Shown in pieces: positions 1 to 6,002 of a DNA stretch of 64,000 nt (positions are counted from its first letter, which is position 1; each line of letters begins with the position of its first letter). The DNA lies in assembly GCA_026389315.1 (NCBI GenBank), contig JAPLIC010000017.1, positions 1 to 64,000 of the forward strand, given 5' to 3'. A program made the position numbers and the translations under genes. The stretch is from Cyanobacteriota bacterium. GTDB lineage: Bacteria > Cyanobacteriota > Cyanobacteriia > PCC-6307 > Cyanobiaceae. Under the pieces are notes generated by a model. The model saw only the letters and a list, made by a program, of their open reading frames with translations, did no database searches and was not told where the DNA came from.

Positions 1-728
1 ATTCCCTTCATCCGAAACAGATCAGGCCCCCGCTTGGCCACCAGATCCGAGAGCCAGCTCCCCAGCCGGTCCAGATCCATGGGCCGCTCCTCCACCAGCG
101 CCAGGGAGCCCACGGCATCGTCGTGCTCGTGGGCGTGCTCCTCAAGCAGGAACCCCGGATCGAGGCCCAGGGCACGCTCCAGCTCGAACGCATCCACTCC
201 GAGGATCTGATCCATCGGAGCATCGGCATTGCGGGTGGTGAGCAGCCGCGCCATGGGGTTGATGGCCCGGATTCGCCGCTCGATGGCCAGCCGCTCGCTC
301 TCGTCCACCAGGTCGGCCTTGTTGAGCAGCAGCACATCGGCGAAGGCCAGCTGTTCCTGTACCTCTTCTGTGTCCCAGTGCTGCTCCACATGCTTGAGGT
401 CTACCAACGTGACCACCGCGTCCAGCCGCAGCTCATCGCGCAGATCTTCATCCACAAAGAAGGTTTGGATCACCGGCGCCGGATCCGCCAGGCCGGTGGT
501 TTCGATCACCAGGTGATCGAAGCGATCACGGCGCTTCATCAGGTTGCCGATGATAGCTGGTTATCGATGCCCACCTCGCCGAATTCGTTCACGATCACCG
601 CCACCTTGAGGCCGTGCTCGTGGGTGAGGATCCGGTTGAGCAATGTGGTTTTGCCGGCACCGAGGTAACCGGTGAGAACTGTCACCGGCAGGCGCTCGGC
701 GGCGGGAACAGGGCTGGAGAAGGCCATG
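1..728 (-). pseudogene. CobW/COG0523 GTP-binding metallochaperone, broken by internal deletion; 3' end outside window
   Basis: The N-terminal part, starting at ATG 728, reads through the P-loop [11 protein letters not shown] and the stretch [11 protein letters not shown] typical of the COG0523 (CobW/YjiA/ZNG1) family. It then shifts frame near position 553 and meets a TGA. The rest of the family sequence continues in another frame from about 552 to 1: [24 protein letters not shown], the LLNKADL GTPase motif and a His-rich segment (EEHAHEHDD). About 25 residues that normally lie between, including the CxCC metal-binding motif, are absent. The loss is therefore a deletion that is not a multiple of three, not just a single-base slip. 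Family members are G proteins that deliver zinc or cobalt and are often Zur-regulated. The gene is divergent from the FAD protein at 804. Loss of function is inferred from the missing motif and the frameshift. Confidence 0.85.
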
Positions 729-757
729 GCCAGGGAGGAGCCGGGGCCCCATATGCT

Positions 758-772
758 GAGAATGGTTTTCGT
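758..772. promoter_or_regulatory. Candidate Zur box between the CobW-like pseudogene and the FAD protein
   Basis: The stretch TGAGAATGGTTTTCG is an imperfect inverted repeat resembling cyanobacterial Zur operators of the TGARAAT-N-ATTYTCA type. It sits about 30 bases from both divergent start codons (728 and 804). COG0523 genes are common Zur targets, which makes the context fit. The right half-site is weak (two mismatches to perfect symmetry), so this is a pattern match only. Confidence 0.4.
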
Positions 773-803
773 TCTAGCAGGTTGTGCACCTGGCGGTCCG
801 CCC

Positions 804-1835
804 ATGGCTGATCTTGTGATGGTCGGGGCCGGGCCCCAGGCCCTCGCCCTCAGTTGCCTGTTGCTGCAGAAACGGTCGCGTCTGCACCGCCGGCTGCGGA
901 TCGTGGATCCCAGCGGCCGCTGGTTGAGCCGCTGGCAACGCCAGATGGAGCGCTACGAAATTCCCTGGCTGCGGTCGCCCTTTGTGCAGGCGGCGAGCGT
1001 CGAGCACATCAGCCTTCCAGCGAACGGCAAGGGCCCGCTGGAGCTATCGCTCAGTGATGGGACCACAGTGCAGGCCGGGAGGGTGGTGATCGCGACGGGC
1101 AACGGAAACCCGCAATTGCCCACCTGGAGCAAGGGCATCGCAGGCGAGGCCCCGGCAGACGCGATGCAGCACAGCGATGGGATTGATCTGCCGGCGCTGC
1201 GGCTACGCCCTGGTGAACGGATCCTGATTGTCGGCGGCGGACTCACCAGCGCCCATCTCAGCCTCGGGGCGCTGCGGCGCGGCGCCCAGGTGCAACTGCT
1301 GTGCCGCCACAGCCTGAAACAGAAGCCTTTCGATGCCGATCCCGGCTGGCTGGGCCCCAAGTACCTCAAGGGCTTTCATGCCGAACCCTGCATGCGCCGC
1401 CGCCGCCGTCTCGTCCTGGAGGCGCGGGACGGCGGTTCGATCACGCCAGAGGCTGGCGCAGACCTCAGAGAGGCCCAACGACGCGGCGAGCTGCAGCTTC
1501 ATGAACACTGCGAGGTGCAGTCCGCACGCTGGAGTTCCGGTCAGTGGGACATTTTTTGCGGCGGAGGTCAGCAGCTTGCAGCGGATCGGATCTGGCTCGC
1601 CACAGGGCATCGGCAGGGCGTCAGCCAGCAGCCGCTGTTGCAGCAGCTATACAAGCAACATCCCATTGAGCTGGTGGATGACTGGCCGGTTCTCGGGCCA
1701 GACCTGAGCTGGCCTGGAACTCCTGTGCATCTGATGGGCGGCCTCACTGCCCTCCAGGTCGGCCCGGCGGCCCGCAATCTGTTTGGCGGACGCGAGGCCG
1801 CCCAACGCATTTGCCGAGCTGTGGTCAAGCATTGA
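804..1835 (+). CDS. FAD/NAD(P)-binding protein, lysine/ornithine monooxygenase-like, possibly internally shortened
   Basis: The 343-residue protein opens with a Rossmann dinucleotide-binding motif ([13 protein letters not shown]). It continues with [16 protein letters not shown] and [11 protein letters not shown], and has a second nucleotide-binding motif, [19 protein letters not shown], near residue 140. A late ATG motif (WLATGH) and a C-terminal [14 protein letters not shown] segment complete a flavin-dependent oxidoreductase of the lysine/ornithine N-monooxygenase-like type. ATG 804 is preferred because the Rossmann motif follows at once; the open frame upstream lies in the promoter region. 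The distance between WLRSP (residue 65) and the VVIATGNG motif (near 98) looks about 70 residues short for this family, which would fit an in-frame deletion, but that is from memory of the family. It is divergent from the broken CobW-like gene and may share its operator. Substrate unknown. Confidence 0.65.
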   Translation: MADLVMVGAGPQALALSCLLLQKRSRLHRRLRIVDPSGRWLSRWQRQMERYEIPWLRSPFVQAASVEHISLPANGKGPLELSLSDGTTVQAGRVVIATGNGNPQLPTWSKGIAGEAPADAMQHSDGIDLPALRLRPGERILIVGGGLTSAHLSLGALRRGAQVQLLCRHSLKQKPFDADPGWLGPKYLKGFHAEPCMRRRRRLVLEARDGGSITPEAGADLREAQRRGELQLHEHCEVQSARWSSGQWDIFCGGGQQLAADRIWLATGHRQGVSQQPLLQQLYKQHPIELVDDWPVLGPDLSWPGTPVHLMGGLTALQVGPAARNLFGGREAAQRICRAVVKH

Positions 1836-2204
1836 TTGACGGCCACCACTCGGCGGGGGAAAGCCCCAGGGTTTTGTAGGCCCAGGACCTCAGAGCACCG
1901 CGACGGCGCCAAATTTGTAGCTTGCGCACCAGCTGATACGCCAGCCGGGGCTTAATTCAGCGTGGTTTCTTCAACGTGTGGCAACGATGGCCAGAGAAGA
2001 CTGAGATGGACTTGGCGTATAATCTTCTAAAATCAAGATACAGAAGACGGGAGCAGAGGCATAGGTCTATATTGGAAAATCTACCCGCTTATGATCTGGA
2101 GCGTTGGGCTCACCACCGCAGCCCCTCACTCAGCGGTCAACTCTGATTAATAACAATGTTCGCTACTTCTCAATAACACGGCCAGCTGGCTCCGATTAAA
2201 AAAT
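1836..2204. other. Intergenic stretch without a recognised gene
   Basis: This 369-base gap holds no convincing gene. On the minus strand from about 1948 down to 1833 there is an uninterrupted frame of about 38 codons rich in Arg and Trp (containing LVRKLQIWRRRG) that lacks a start codon and follows a stop. It may be the end of a decayed gene, but I do not recognise it. From about 2010 the sequence becomes clearly more AT-rich than the flanking genes. Confidence 0.5.
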
Positions 2205-2754
2205 TTGAAAAGGTTGGACCTGCTTGACCTACTCAAGCGCCCTGAAGGCAAGACGCTTGAGTACAAGCGTGATCTTTCCTCGCCGGATGGGGCGTTGAAA
2301 ACGAACGTGGCCTTTGCCAACACTGCAGGCGGCACCCCGCTGATCGGAGTGGAGGATCGCAGCCGCAACGTACGCGGCGTGGCCGATGGCTGGATCCTGG
2401 CCGGGCGCATCGCCGTCAGCGACAAGAGCCGCATCCTGGATCGGATCGAGATCCACTCCTTCCCCGTGCAGGCCGTGGAGGAAGCGAGCGGCTTTGTGCA
2501 GAAGCATTCCTGGCATGGCGCCGCCGATCTTCGAGGAGATCGCCACCCGTTTTCGCGTCACCATTCCCACCGTCCCCGTGGGCCCAACGGTGGTCGATGC
2601 CACTGAGCAGGCGATCATCATCAGCCTGAACAAGACCTGGGCCCCACGCACGCGGCTGTCCCGGCTGATCGATCGCGGGCTGGTGCGCGTGATCGGCACC
2701 AGCGCCAAGGATGCTCAGAGAAAATACTTCCTGGCCGAGGGTGGTCCCCTATGA
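2205..2754 (+). pseudogene. AlbA_2 (Schlafen-type)/RecG-like DNA-binding protein, frameshifted and shortened
   Basis: The first frame (2205-about 2510, possible TTG start) encodes the AlbA_2 core: EGKTLEYKRDLSS, then AFANTAGG and IGVEDRSRNVRGV. The second part, in a different frame from about 2515 to 2754, encodes the family's C-terminus: PIFEEIATRFRVTI, PVGPTVVDATEQAI and a winged-helix end TRLSRLIDRGLVRVIGT. The stretch between is much too short, so there is at least one deletion plus a frameshift. Such proteins are transcriptional-regulator or RecG-like ATPase relatives, commonly found beside restriction systems in accessory islands. The stop at 2752-2754 overlaps the ATG of the next fragment (ATGA), as in an original operon. 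Confidence 0.75.
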
Positions 2755-2897
2755 ACCTGATGCCCGAACAGAGGGCCCGCCTGGACATCGACGCGGCTCT
2801 GGCGGCCGCGGGCTGGATCCTGCAGTACCGTGAAGCCAGCAACCTGGAAGCCTGGTGCGGTAGCTACAGTCAGCACAACACCGTTGTCCACAAGTAG
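2751..2897 (+). pseudogene. N-terminal fragment of a type I restriction enzyme R subunit (HsdR-like)
   Basis: Only 48 codons remain. They begin MNLMPEQRARLDIDAAL and continue with AAAGWILQYREASNLEA, which resembles the start of HsdR-type DEAD-box restriction subunits (pattern ARxxIDxxLxAAGW-hydrophobic-Q). After about residue 34 the sequence stops resembling the family and ends at TAG 2895. The nuclease and helicase domains are missing, so this can only be a relic. It overlaps the end of the AlbA_2/RecG-like relic, consistent with a former defence-type operon. Confidence 0.5.
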
Positions 2898-2940
2898 GTA
2901 AGCCTTCTACTGCGGTATCCCCCATCGCAACACAATTCGG

Positions 2941-3165
2941 ATGAACCTGGCCGATATAGCTCGCGCTGGTTTCAGGGCCCACCAGCGGGTGACGGTGCAG
3001 GGGGGAAGCCGGCGCGCTGCAGAACGTGGAGATTATCCCCGGCGAGATCCGCAGCGGAGCAGCGCTGATGTTCTACCCGGAGGTCAACGCCATCTTCAAG
3101 GCGGTGATCGATTCCCGCAGCGGCACCCCCGCCTTCAAACGGGTGCCGGTGCTGGTGCGGGCTGA
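2941..3165 (+). pseudogene. C-terminal fragment of a molybdopterin oxidoreductase (FdhF/YdeP-like)
   Basis: The readable pieces are NLADIARAGFRAHQRVTVQG, then, after a one-base frameshift in a G run at 3000-3005, EAGALQNVEIIPGEIRSG, LMFYPEVNAIF and DSRSGTPAFKRVPVLV. This is the molybdopterin-dinucleotide-binding end of FdhF/YdeP-type oxidoreductases (Ala-rich turn, FPE/YPE-x-N motif, SxTPxxKxVPV end). The catalytic body is absent upstream. The fragment runs directly into the odd A/G homopolymer block at 3165-3188, where recognisable coding sequence ends. Confidence 0.7.
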
Positions 3166-3188
3166 AAAAAAAAGGGGGGGGAGGGGGG
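3165..3188. repeat. Homopolymer block A9-G8-A-G6
   Basis: Nine A, eight G, one A and six G stand in a row at the exact point where the molybdopterin oxidoreductase fragment ends. No other tract like it was noticed in the window. It could be a natural slippage site, the scar of a rearrangement, or a sequencing/assembly artefact. Confidence 0.9.
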
Positions 3189-3243
3189 CTGCCGGAGTGG
3201 CGGGGAGTCTCTCATCGGAGTACCACACATTGCATCATTCTTA

Positions 3244-3390
3244 ATGACTCTGCAACGCTGGCTATCGGCTGAATTGGGCTACCAACTGACCGTGAGAGGC
3301 TACGATAACCGCACGATTCAAGAGCTGCTTGGACATAGTGATAAAAACCGCCATGATTTATGCCCATGTGCCAATTTGTGGAGCAATTAG
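3244..3390 (+). pseudogene. C-terminal fragment of an integron-type tyrosine recombinase
   Basis: A short frame (48 codons from ATG 3244) contains GYDNRTIQELLGHSD. This closely matches the C-terminal catalytic box of integron integrases (consensus GYDIRTVQELLGHxDVxTTMIYTHV). After D at 3340 the frame slips by one base. The sequence then reads KTAMIYAHV, which carries the catalytic tyrosine. The His of LLGH and the Tyr are both recognisable, but the N-terminal domain and the first catalytic Arg are absent, so no active enzyme is made. XerC/D-like or phage integrases are alternatives; the GYDxRTxQELLGH wording favours the IntI group. The nearby HicBA module with cassette-like ends supports this. 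Confidence 0.65.
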
Positions 3391-3473
3391 TGTTAAATTC
3401 CTGCAAATCTTCTCTTTTCTTGGGCAAGCACTAAGGCCCAGGTCAGCGCGTGAAACTGTGGCCACGCTTGGGA

Positions 3474-3500
3474 TGTTATGCGGATCCGCCCATCATGCGT
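3474..3500 (+). repeat. First copy of the 27-bp attC-like half-site motif
   Basis: It reads GTTATG then CGGATCCGCC and CATCATGCGT. CGGATCCG is a perfect palindrome. The same motif with a few changes recurs at 3607-3632. The core-site position after TGCGT is degenerate here (GTGACAG-like), unlike the second copy. Confidence 0.6.
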
Positions 3501-3606
3501 GACAGGACCCACCCCCTCCTTGAGAAGCCCTGCAGCGCAGTCTATCTCAAGTATTTAAGGAAGCCTGTTTCGGGGTGATATACTGAACAAACCCTGGCCG
3601 GATGGA

Positions 3607-3638
3607 GTGTTATACGGTCCGCCCATACTGCGTTAGCC
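3607..3638 (+). repeat. Second copy of the half-site motif, ending in core site GTTAGCC
   Basis: It reads GTTATACGG, TCCGCCCATAC, TGC and then GTTAGCC at 3632-3638. GTTAGCCGA (3632-3640) is the exact reverse complement of TCGGCTAAC at 4162-4170 on the far side of HicBA. Complementary core and inverse-core boxes at the two ends are the hallmark of integron gene cassettes. Confidence 0.5.
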
Positions 3639-3729
3639 GAATCTCTGGGAAGGGCGCCGGGCTGGGCGGAAGAAATGGATGCGCTCTAACCTGGTTTCTG
3701 GCTACAATGGCATCAGCTCGGCTGTAAAC

Positions 3730-3939
3730 ATGAATTTCACGTTGGAATGCGAACAAGAAGTAGACGGTCGTTGGATCGCCGAGGTGCCAGAGCTACCTGG
3801 AGTTCTTGCTTATGGAAGTTCCTCTGCTGATGCAATGGCAAAGGCTGAAGTCTTAGCCCTTCGTGTTATGGCCGAACGGCTTGAAAATGGCGAATCCGAG
3901 CCAGTCAGCATCCAGTTTTCGCTTCCACTCTCTGCATGA
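3730..3939 (+). CDS. hicB: HicB antitoxin of a type II toxin-antitoxin module
   Basis: The 69-residue protein is of the HicB-like partial RNase H-fold family: FTLECEQEVDGRWIAEVPELPGVLAYGSS followed by a helix (ADAMAKAEVLALRVMAERL). It would bind and neutralise HicA. ATG 3730 is chosen because the family fold begins right after it; an upstream in-frame ATG at 3679 adds unrelated residues. The protein is short and lacks an obvious C-terminal DNA-binding domain, so autoregulation may be weak or need the HicA complex. HicB precedes HicA and overlaps it by four bases (ATGA), giving translational coupling. The pair lies between cassette-like ends in an island full of relics, which fits an acquired stabilising or addiction module. 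Confidence 0.9.
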   Translation: MNFTLECEQEVDGRWIAEVPELPGVLAYGSSSADAMAKAEVLALRVMAERLENGESEPVSIQFSLPLSA

Positions 3940-4148
3940 GTAATTGGCCGTCAGCCAAAGCCAAGAAAGTATTGGCCGCCTTGCAGTCCATTGGATGGAG
4001 AGTTAAGCGTCAGTCAGGATCTCACAAGACCCTTGAACATCCAGACTATCCGGACTATGTCTTTGCATTCCATGATGGCGAGGAGATTGGCCCAAGGATG
4101 TTGTCTCGAATCGCTAAGCATACTGGCCTTGAACCAGGTCATCTGTGA
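3936..4148 (+). CDS. hicA: HicA toxin (mRNA interferase)
   Basis: The 70-residue protein has the HicA double-stranded-RNA-binding-like fold. It begins with a helix (AKKVLAALQSIGWRVKRQ), continues with the signature SGSHKTLEHP containing the catalytic histidine, and ends with a beta-strand and helix segment (IGPRMLSRIAKHTGL). HicA toxins cleave mRNA and block translation, and HicB neutralises them. Length, order and the four-base overlap with hicB are normal, and no mutation is visible, so the module looks intact although its neighbours on the left are all broken. Confidence 0.92.
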   Translation: MSNWPSAKAKKVLAALQSIGWRVKRQSGSHKTLEHPDYPDYVFAFHDGEEIGPRMLSRIAKHTGLEPGHL

Positions 4149-4161
4149 TGCTGGCGGGACA

Positions 4162-4249
4162 TCGGCTAACAATGCCATACACCTGAGCCGCCGCCACATG
4201 CTCTTTGTTGATCTTCCTGGCGCTCTGCGGCCAGGTGATGGCAAGCATT
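4162..4249. repeat. attC-like imperfect inverted repeat after HicBA
   Basis: The inverse-core-like box GGCTAAC (4164-4170) is followed by a left arm 4171-4191. This arm pairs with a right arm 4227-4249 over most of its length. Compared with the right arm, the left arm has two extra adenines (after CCAT and after CCTG), giving unpaired bases on one strand as seen in attC sites. The loop is 4192-4226. The expected right-hand GTTRRRY box is missing after 4249 (CGAACAACTAG instead), so the site would be incomplete. Confidence 0.45.
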
Positions 4250-4433
4250 CGAACAACTAGACGACCTTAATGAGATCCCGCAAATTTAACTTAATCAAAC
4301 GATGTCAAAGCATGAAGTATTGCTTGATTTCTCTGGCCATTTAGCCTGAAACAATCTAACTTGTACATACCCTAGCGCCCCATGTGCTCGGGTTCCGAAC
4401 AGCCCGCCTTCCACCCTTGGGGAGCCACCAGCG
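4250..4433. promoter_or_regulatory. Upstream region of the sulfatase operon
   Basis: These 184 bases separate the cassette-like element from the sulfatase genes and hold no gene. They are AT-richer than the genes. An assignment of -35/-10 boxes is uncertain; the stretch TTGTACATACCCTAG near 4359-4375 is the most promoter-like part. Confidence 0.3.
4419..4424 (+). promoter_or_regulatory. Ribosome binding site marking ATG 4434 as the original sulfatase start
   Basis: GGGGAG lies nine bases before ATG 4434. This supports 4434, not GTG 4527, as the ancestral start codon of the first sulfatase. That decides that the TGA at 4506 interrupts the gene. Confidence 0.55.
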
Positions 4434-6002
4434 ATGCAGCCCATACACAAAAACCCCTTTCAAAAACTAAAGCTGCTCTCCCGGGTCGGCCTCACATGCC
4501 TGGCCTGACTGGTCTGGTTCGCCCTGGTGCCCGCCTTGGCGCTGGAGGCTAACCGACCCGCTGCTGGGTCGGTTAGTAGATCTGGCGTCGGCGCGAGTCG
4601 GCCAAACATTATTTTCATCATGGCCGATGACCTCGGCAATGCCGACCTCGGCTATCGGGGCAGCGACATCAAAACTCCGAATATCGACAAGCTGGCCCGG
4701 GAGGGCGTGCGGATGGAGTCCTTCCATGGCATGCCCGTCTGCACGCCGTCCCGGGCCGCCCTGATGACGGGCCGCCACCCGATGCGCTACGGCCTGCAGA
4801 CGTTGGTGATCTTCCCCAACCACACCTACGGCCTGCCAACGGATGAACGCACCCTGCCCCAGGCACTGAAGGAGGCGGGCTACCAGACCTCGATGGTGGG
4901 CAAGTGGCACCTGGGCCATGCTGACAAGAAATACTGGCCGCAGAACCGCGGCTTCGATCACTTCTACGGCAACCTCGTCGGCGAGGTTGACTACTTCACC
5001 AAGATGCGCGGCGGCATCGTCGACTGGCAGCGCGACGGCAAGTTCATGCAGGAAACCACCTACTACCTACCGCTGATCGGCGACGAGGCGGTGAAGCAGA
5101 TCGAGCGGCAGGACAAAACCAAGCCGTTCTTCCTCTACTTCGCCTCCCTGGCACCCCATGCCCCCTATCAGGCCCAGCAGGCCGATGAAGATCGCTACGC
5201 CGCCAGCATCAAGGACCCGACCCGCCGCACCTATGCCGCCATGGTCACCTCGGTGGACGACCAGGTGGGTCGCATCGTGGCCGCCCTCGACAAGCGCGGG
5301 ATGCGCGAAAACACCTTAATAATCTTCTCCAGCGATAACGGTGGCCCCCGTAGTGCCGTGGTCGCCAGCGGTGCCCATTCCCGCCAAGAGCGGGCCGCCA
5401 GCGGCGTCAAGCAGGAATCCCTGCCGGCCAGCAACGGCAACCTGCGCGGCGGCAAGGGCAGCCTCTACGAAGGCGGTGTGCGCGTGCCGACGATCTTCAA
5501 CTGGCCCGGCACCTTGAAGCCCGCCGTGATCAATGAGCCGGCGCAGATGGTGGACATCATGCCCACCGCCCTGGCCCTGGCCGGCGCGGCACCCAACCCC
5601 GCCAGCAAGCCCTTCGATGGCAAGAACCTCCTGCCGATGCTCACCGAGGGCAAACCCTCGCCCCACGACGACCTCCTGATCAACGTCGAAGCCTTCCGCG
5701 GCGCCATCATCAAGGGCCAGTGGAAGCTGATAAAGATCGCCTTGCTGCCGGGCAAGATCGAACTGTTCGACCTCAAGGCCGACCCCGGCGAGAAAAACAA
5801 CGTGGCCGAGCAGCACCCTGAAGTGGTGCGTGATCTCGAAGCCCGCTTACAGGCCTACGCCAAGCAGCAGAAGATGAGCGAGTGGCTCAAGGCCCAGCCC
5901 GACTATCTCGGTGCCCAGGGCGACAAGACAATCCTTGATCCCGACTTCGACATCGATGACGGCGGGCTGCCGCAGCAGAAGCCGGTGCTGCCCCAGTCAT
6001 GA
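4434..6002 (+). CDS. Family S1 arylsulfatase (cysteine type) with an in-frame TGA in its signal-peptide region
   Basis: From GTG 4527 an uninterrupted 491-residue frame encodes a sulfatase: RPNIIFIMADDLG (metal-binding Asp pair at 34-35), VCTPSRAALMTGR with the CxPxR site whose Cys72 must become formylglycine, GKWHLGH (Lys126, His128) and FSSDNGG (Asp270, Asn271). Upstream, in the same frame, ATG 4434 with a good ribosome binding site begins a typical signal peptide (KLKLLSRVGLTCLA, stop, LVWFALVPALALEA). It is split by TGA at 4506-4508, where Trp (TGG) would be expected. If the base is real, export is lost or needs read-through or restart at GTG 4527, which leaves a truncated signal. The enzyme would hydrolyse sulfate esters in the periplasm or outside the cell. 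Its stop overlaps the next sulfatase start (ATGA). Confidence 0.85.
4549..4576 (+). repeat. Perfect 11-bp hairpin at the start of the sulfatase coding region
   Basis: CTAACCGACCC (4549-4559) and GGGTCGGTTAG (4566-4576) form a perfect stem with a six-base loop. It begins 20 bases after the internal GTG 4527. There is no U-tract, so it is not a standard terminator. On the mRNA it could hinder initiation at GTG 4527. Confidence 0.8.

Larger units (their letters stand above)
3391..3729. other. Non-coding stretch with a duplicated attC-like half-site
   Basis: No gene was found in these 339 bases. A motif of about 27 bp occurs twice, at 3474-3500 and 3607-3632, sharing GTTATrCGG, TCCGCCCAT and TGCGT. 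The second copy runs into GTTAGCC (3632-3638), which is close to the integron core-site consensus GTTRRRY. The stretch lies between the recombinase relic and HicB, where remnants of recombination sites would be expected. Confidence 0.5.

Noticed and set aside
1833..1948. Possible small gene on the minus strand (about 38 codons, Arg/Trp-rich)
   Set aside because: No start codon, follows a stop, and not recognised. At most a remnant.
4162..4260. Complete, functional attC site after HicBA
   Set aside because: The right-hand GTTRRRY core is absent and the first box has a mismatch to RYYYAAC, so only an attC-like relic is claimed.
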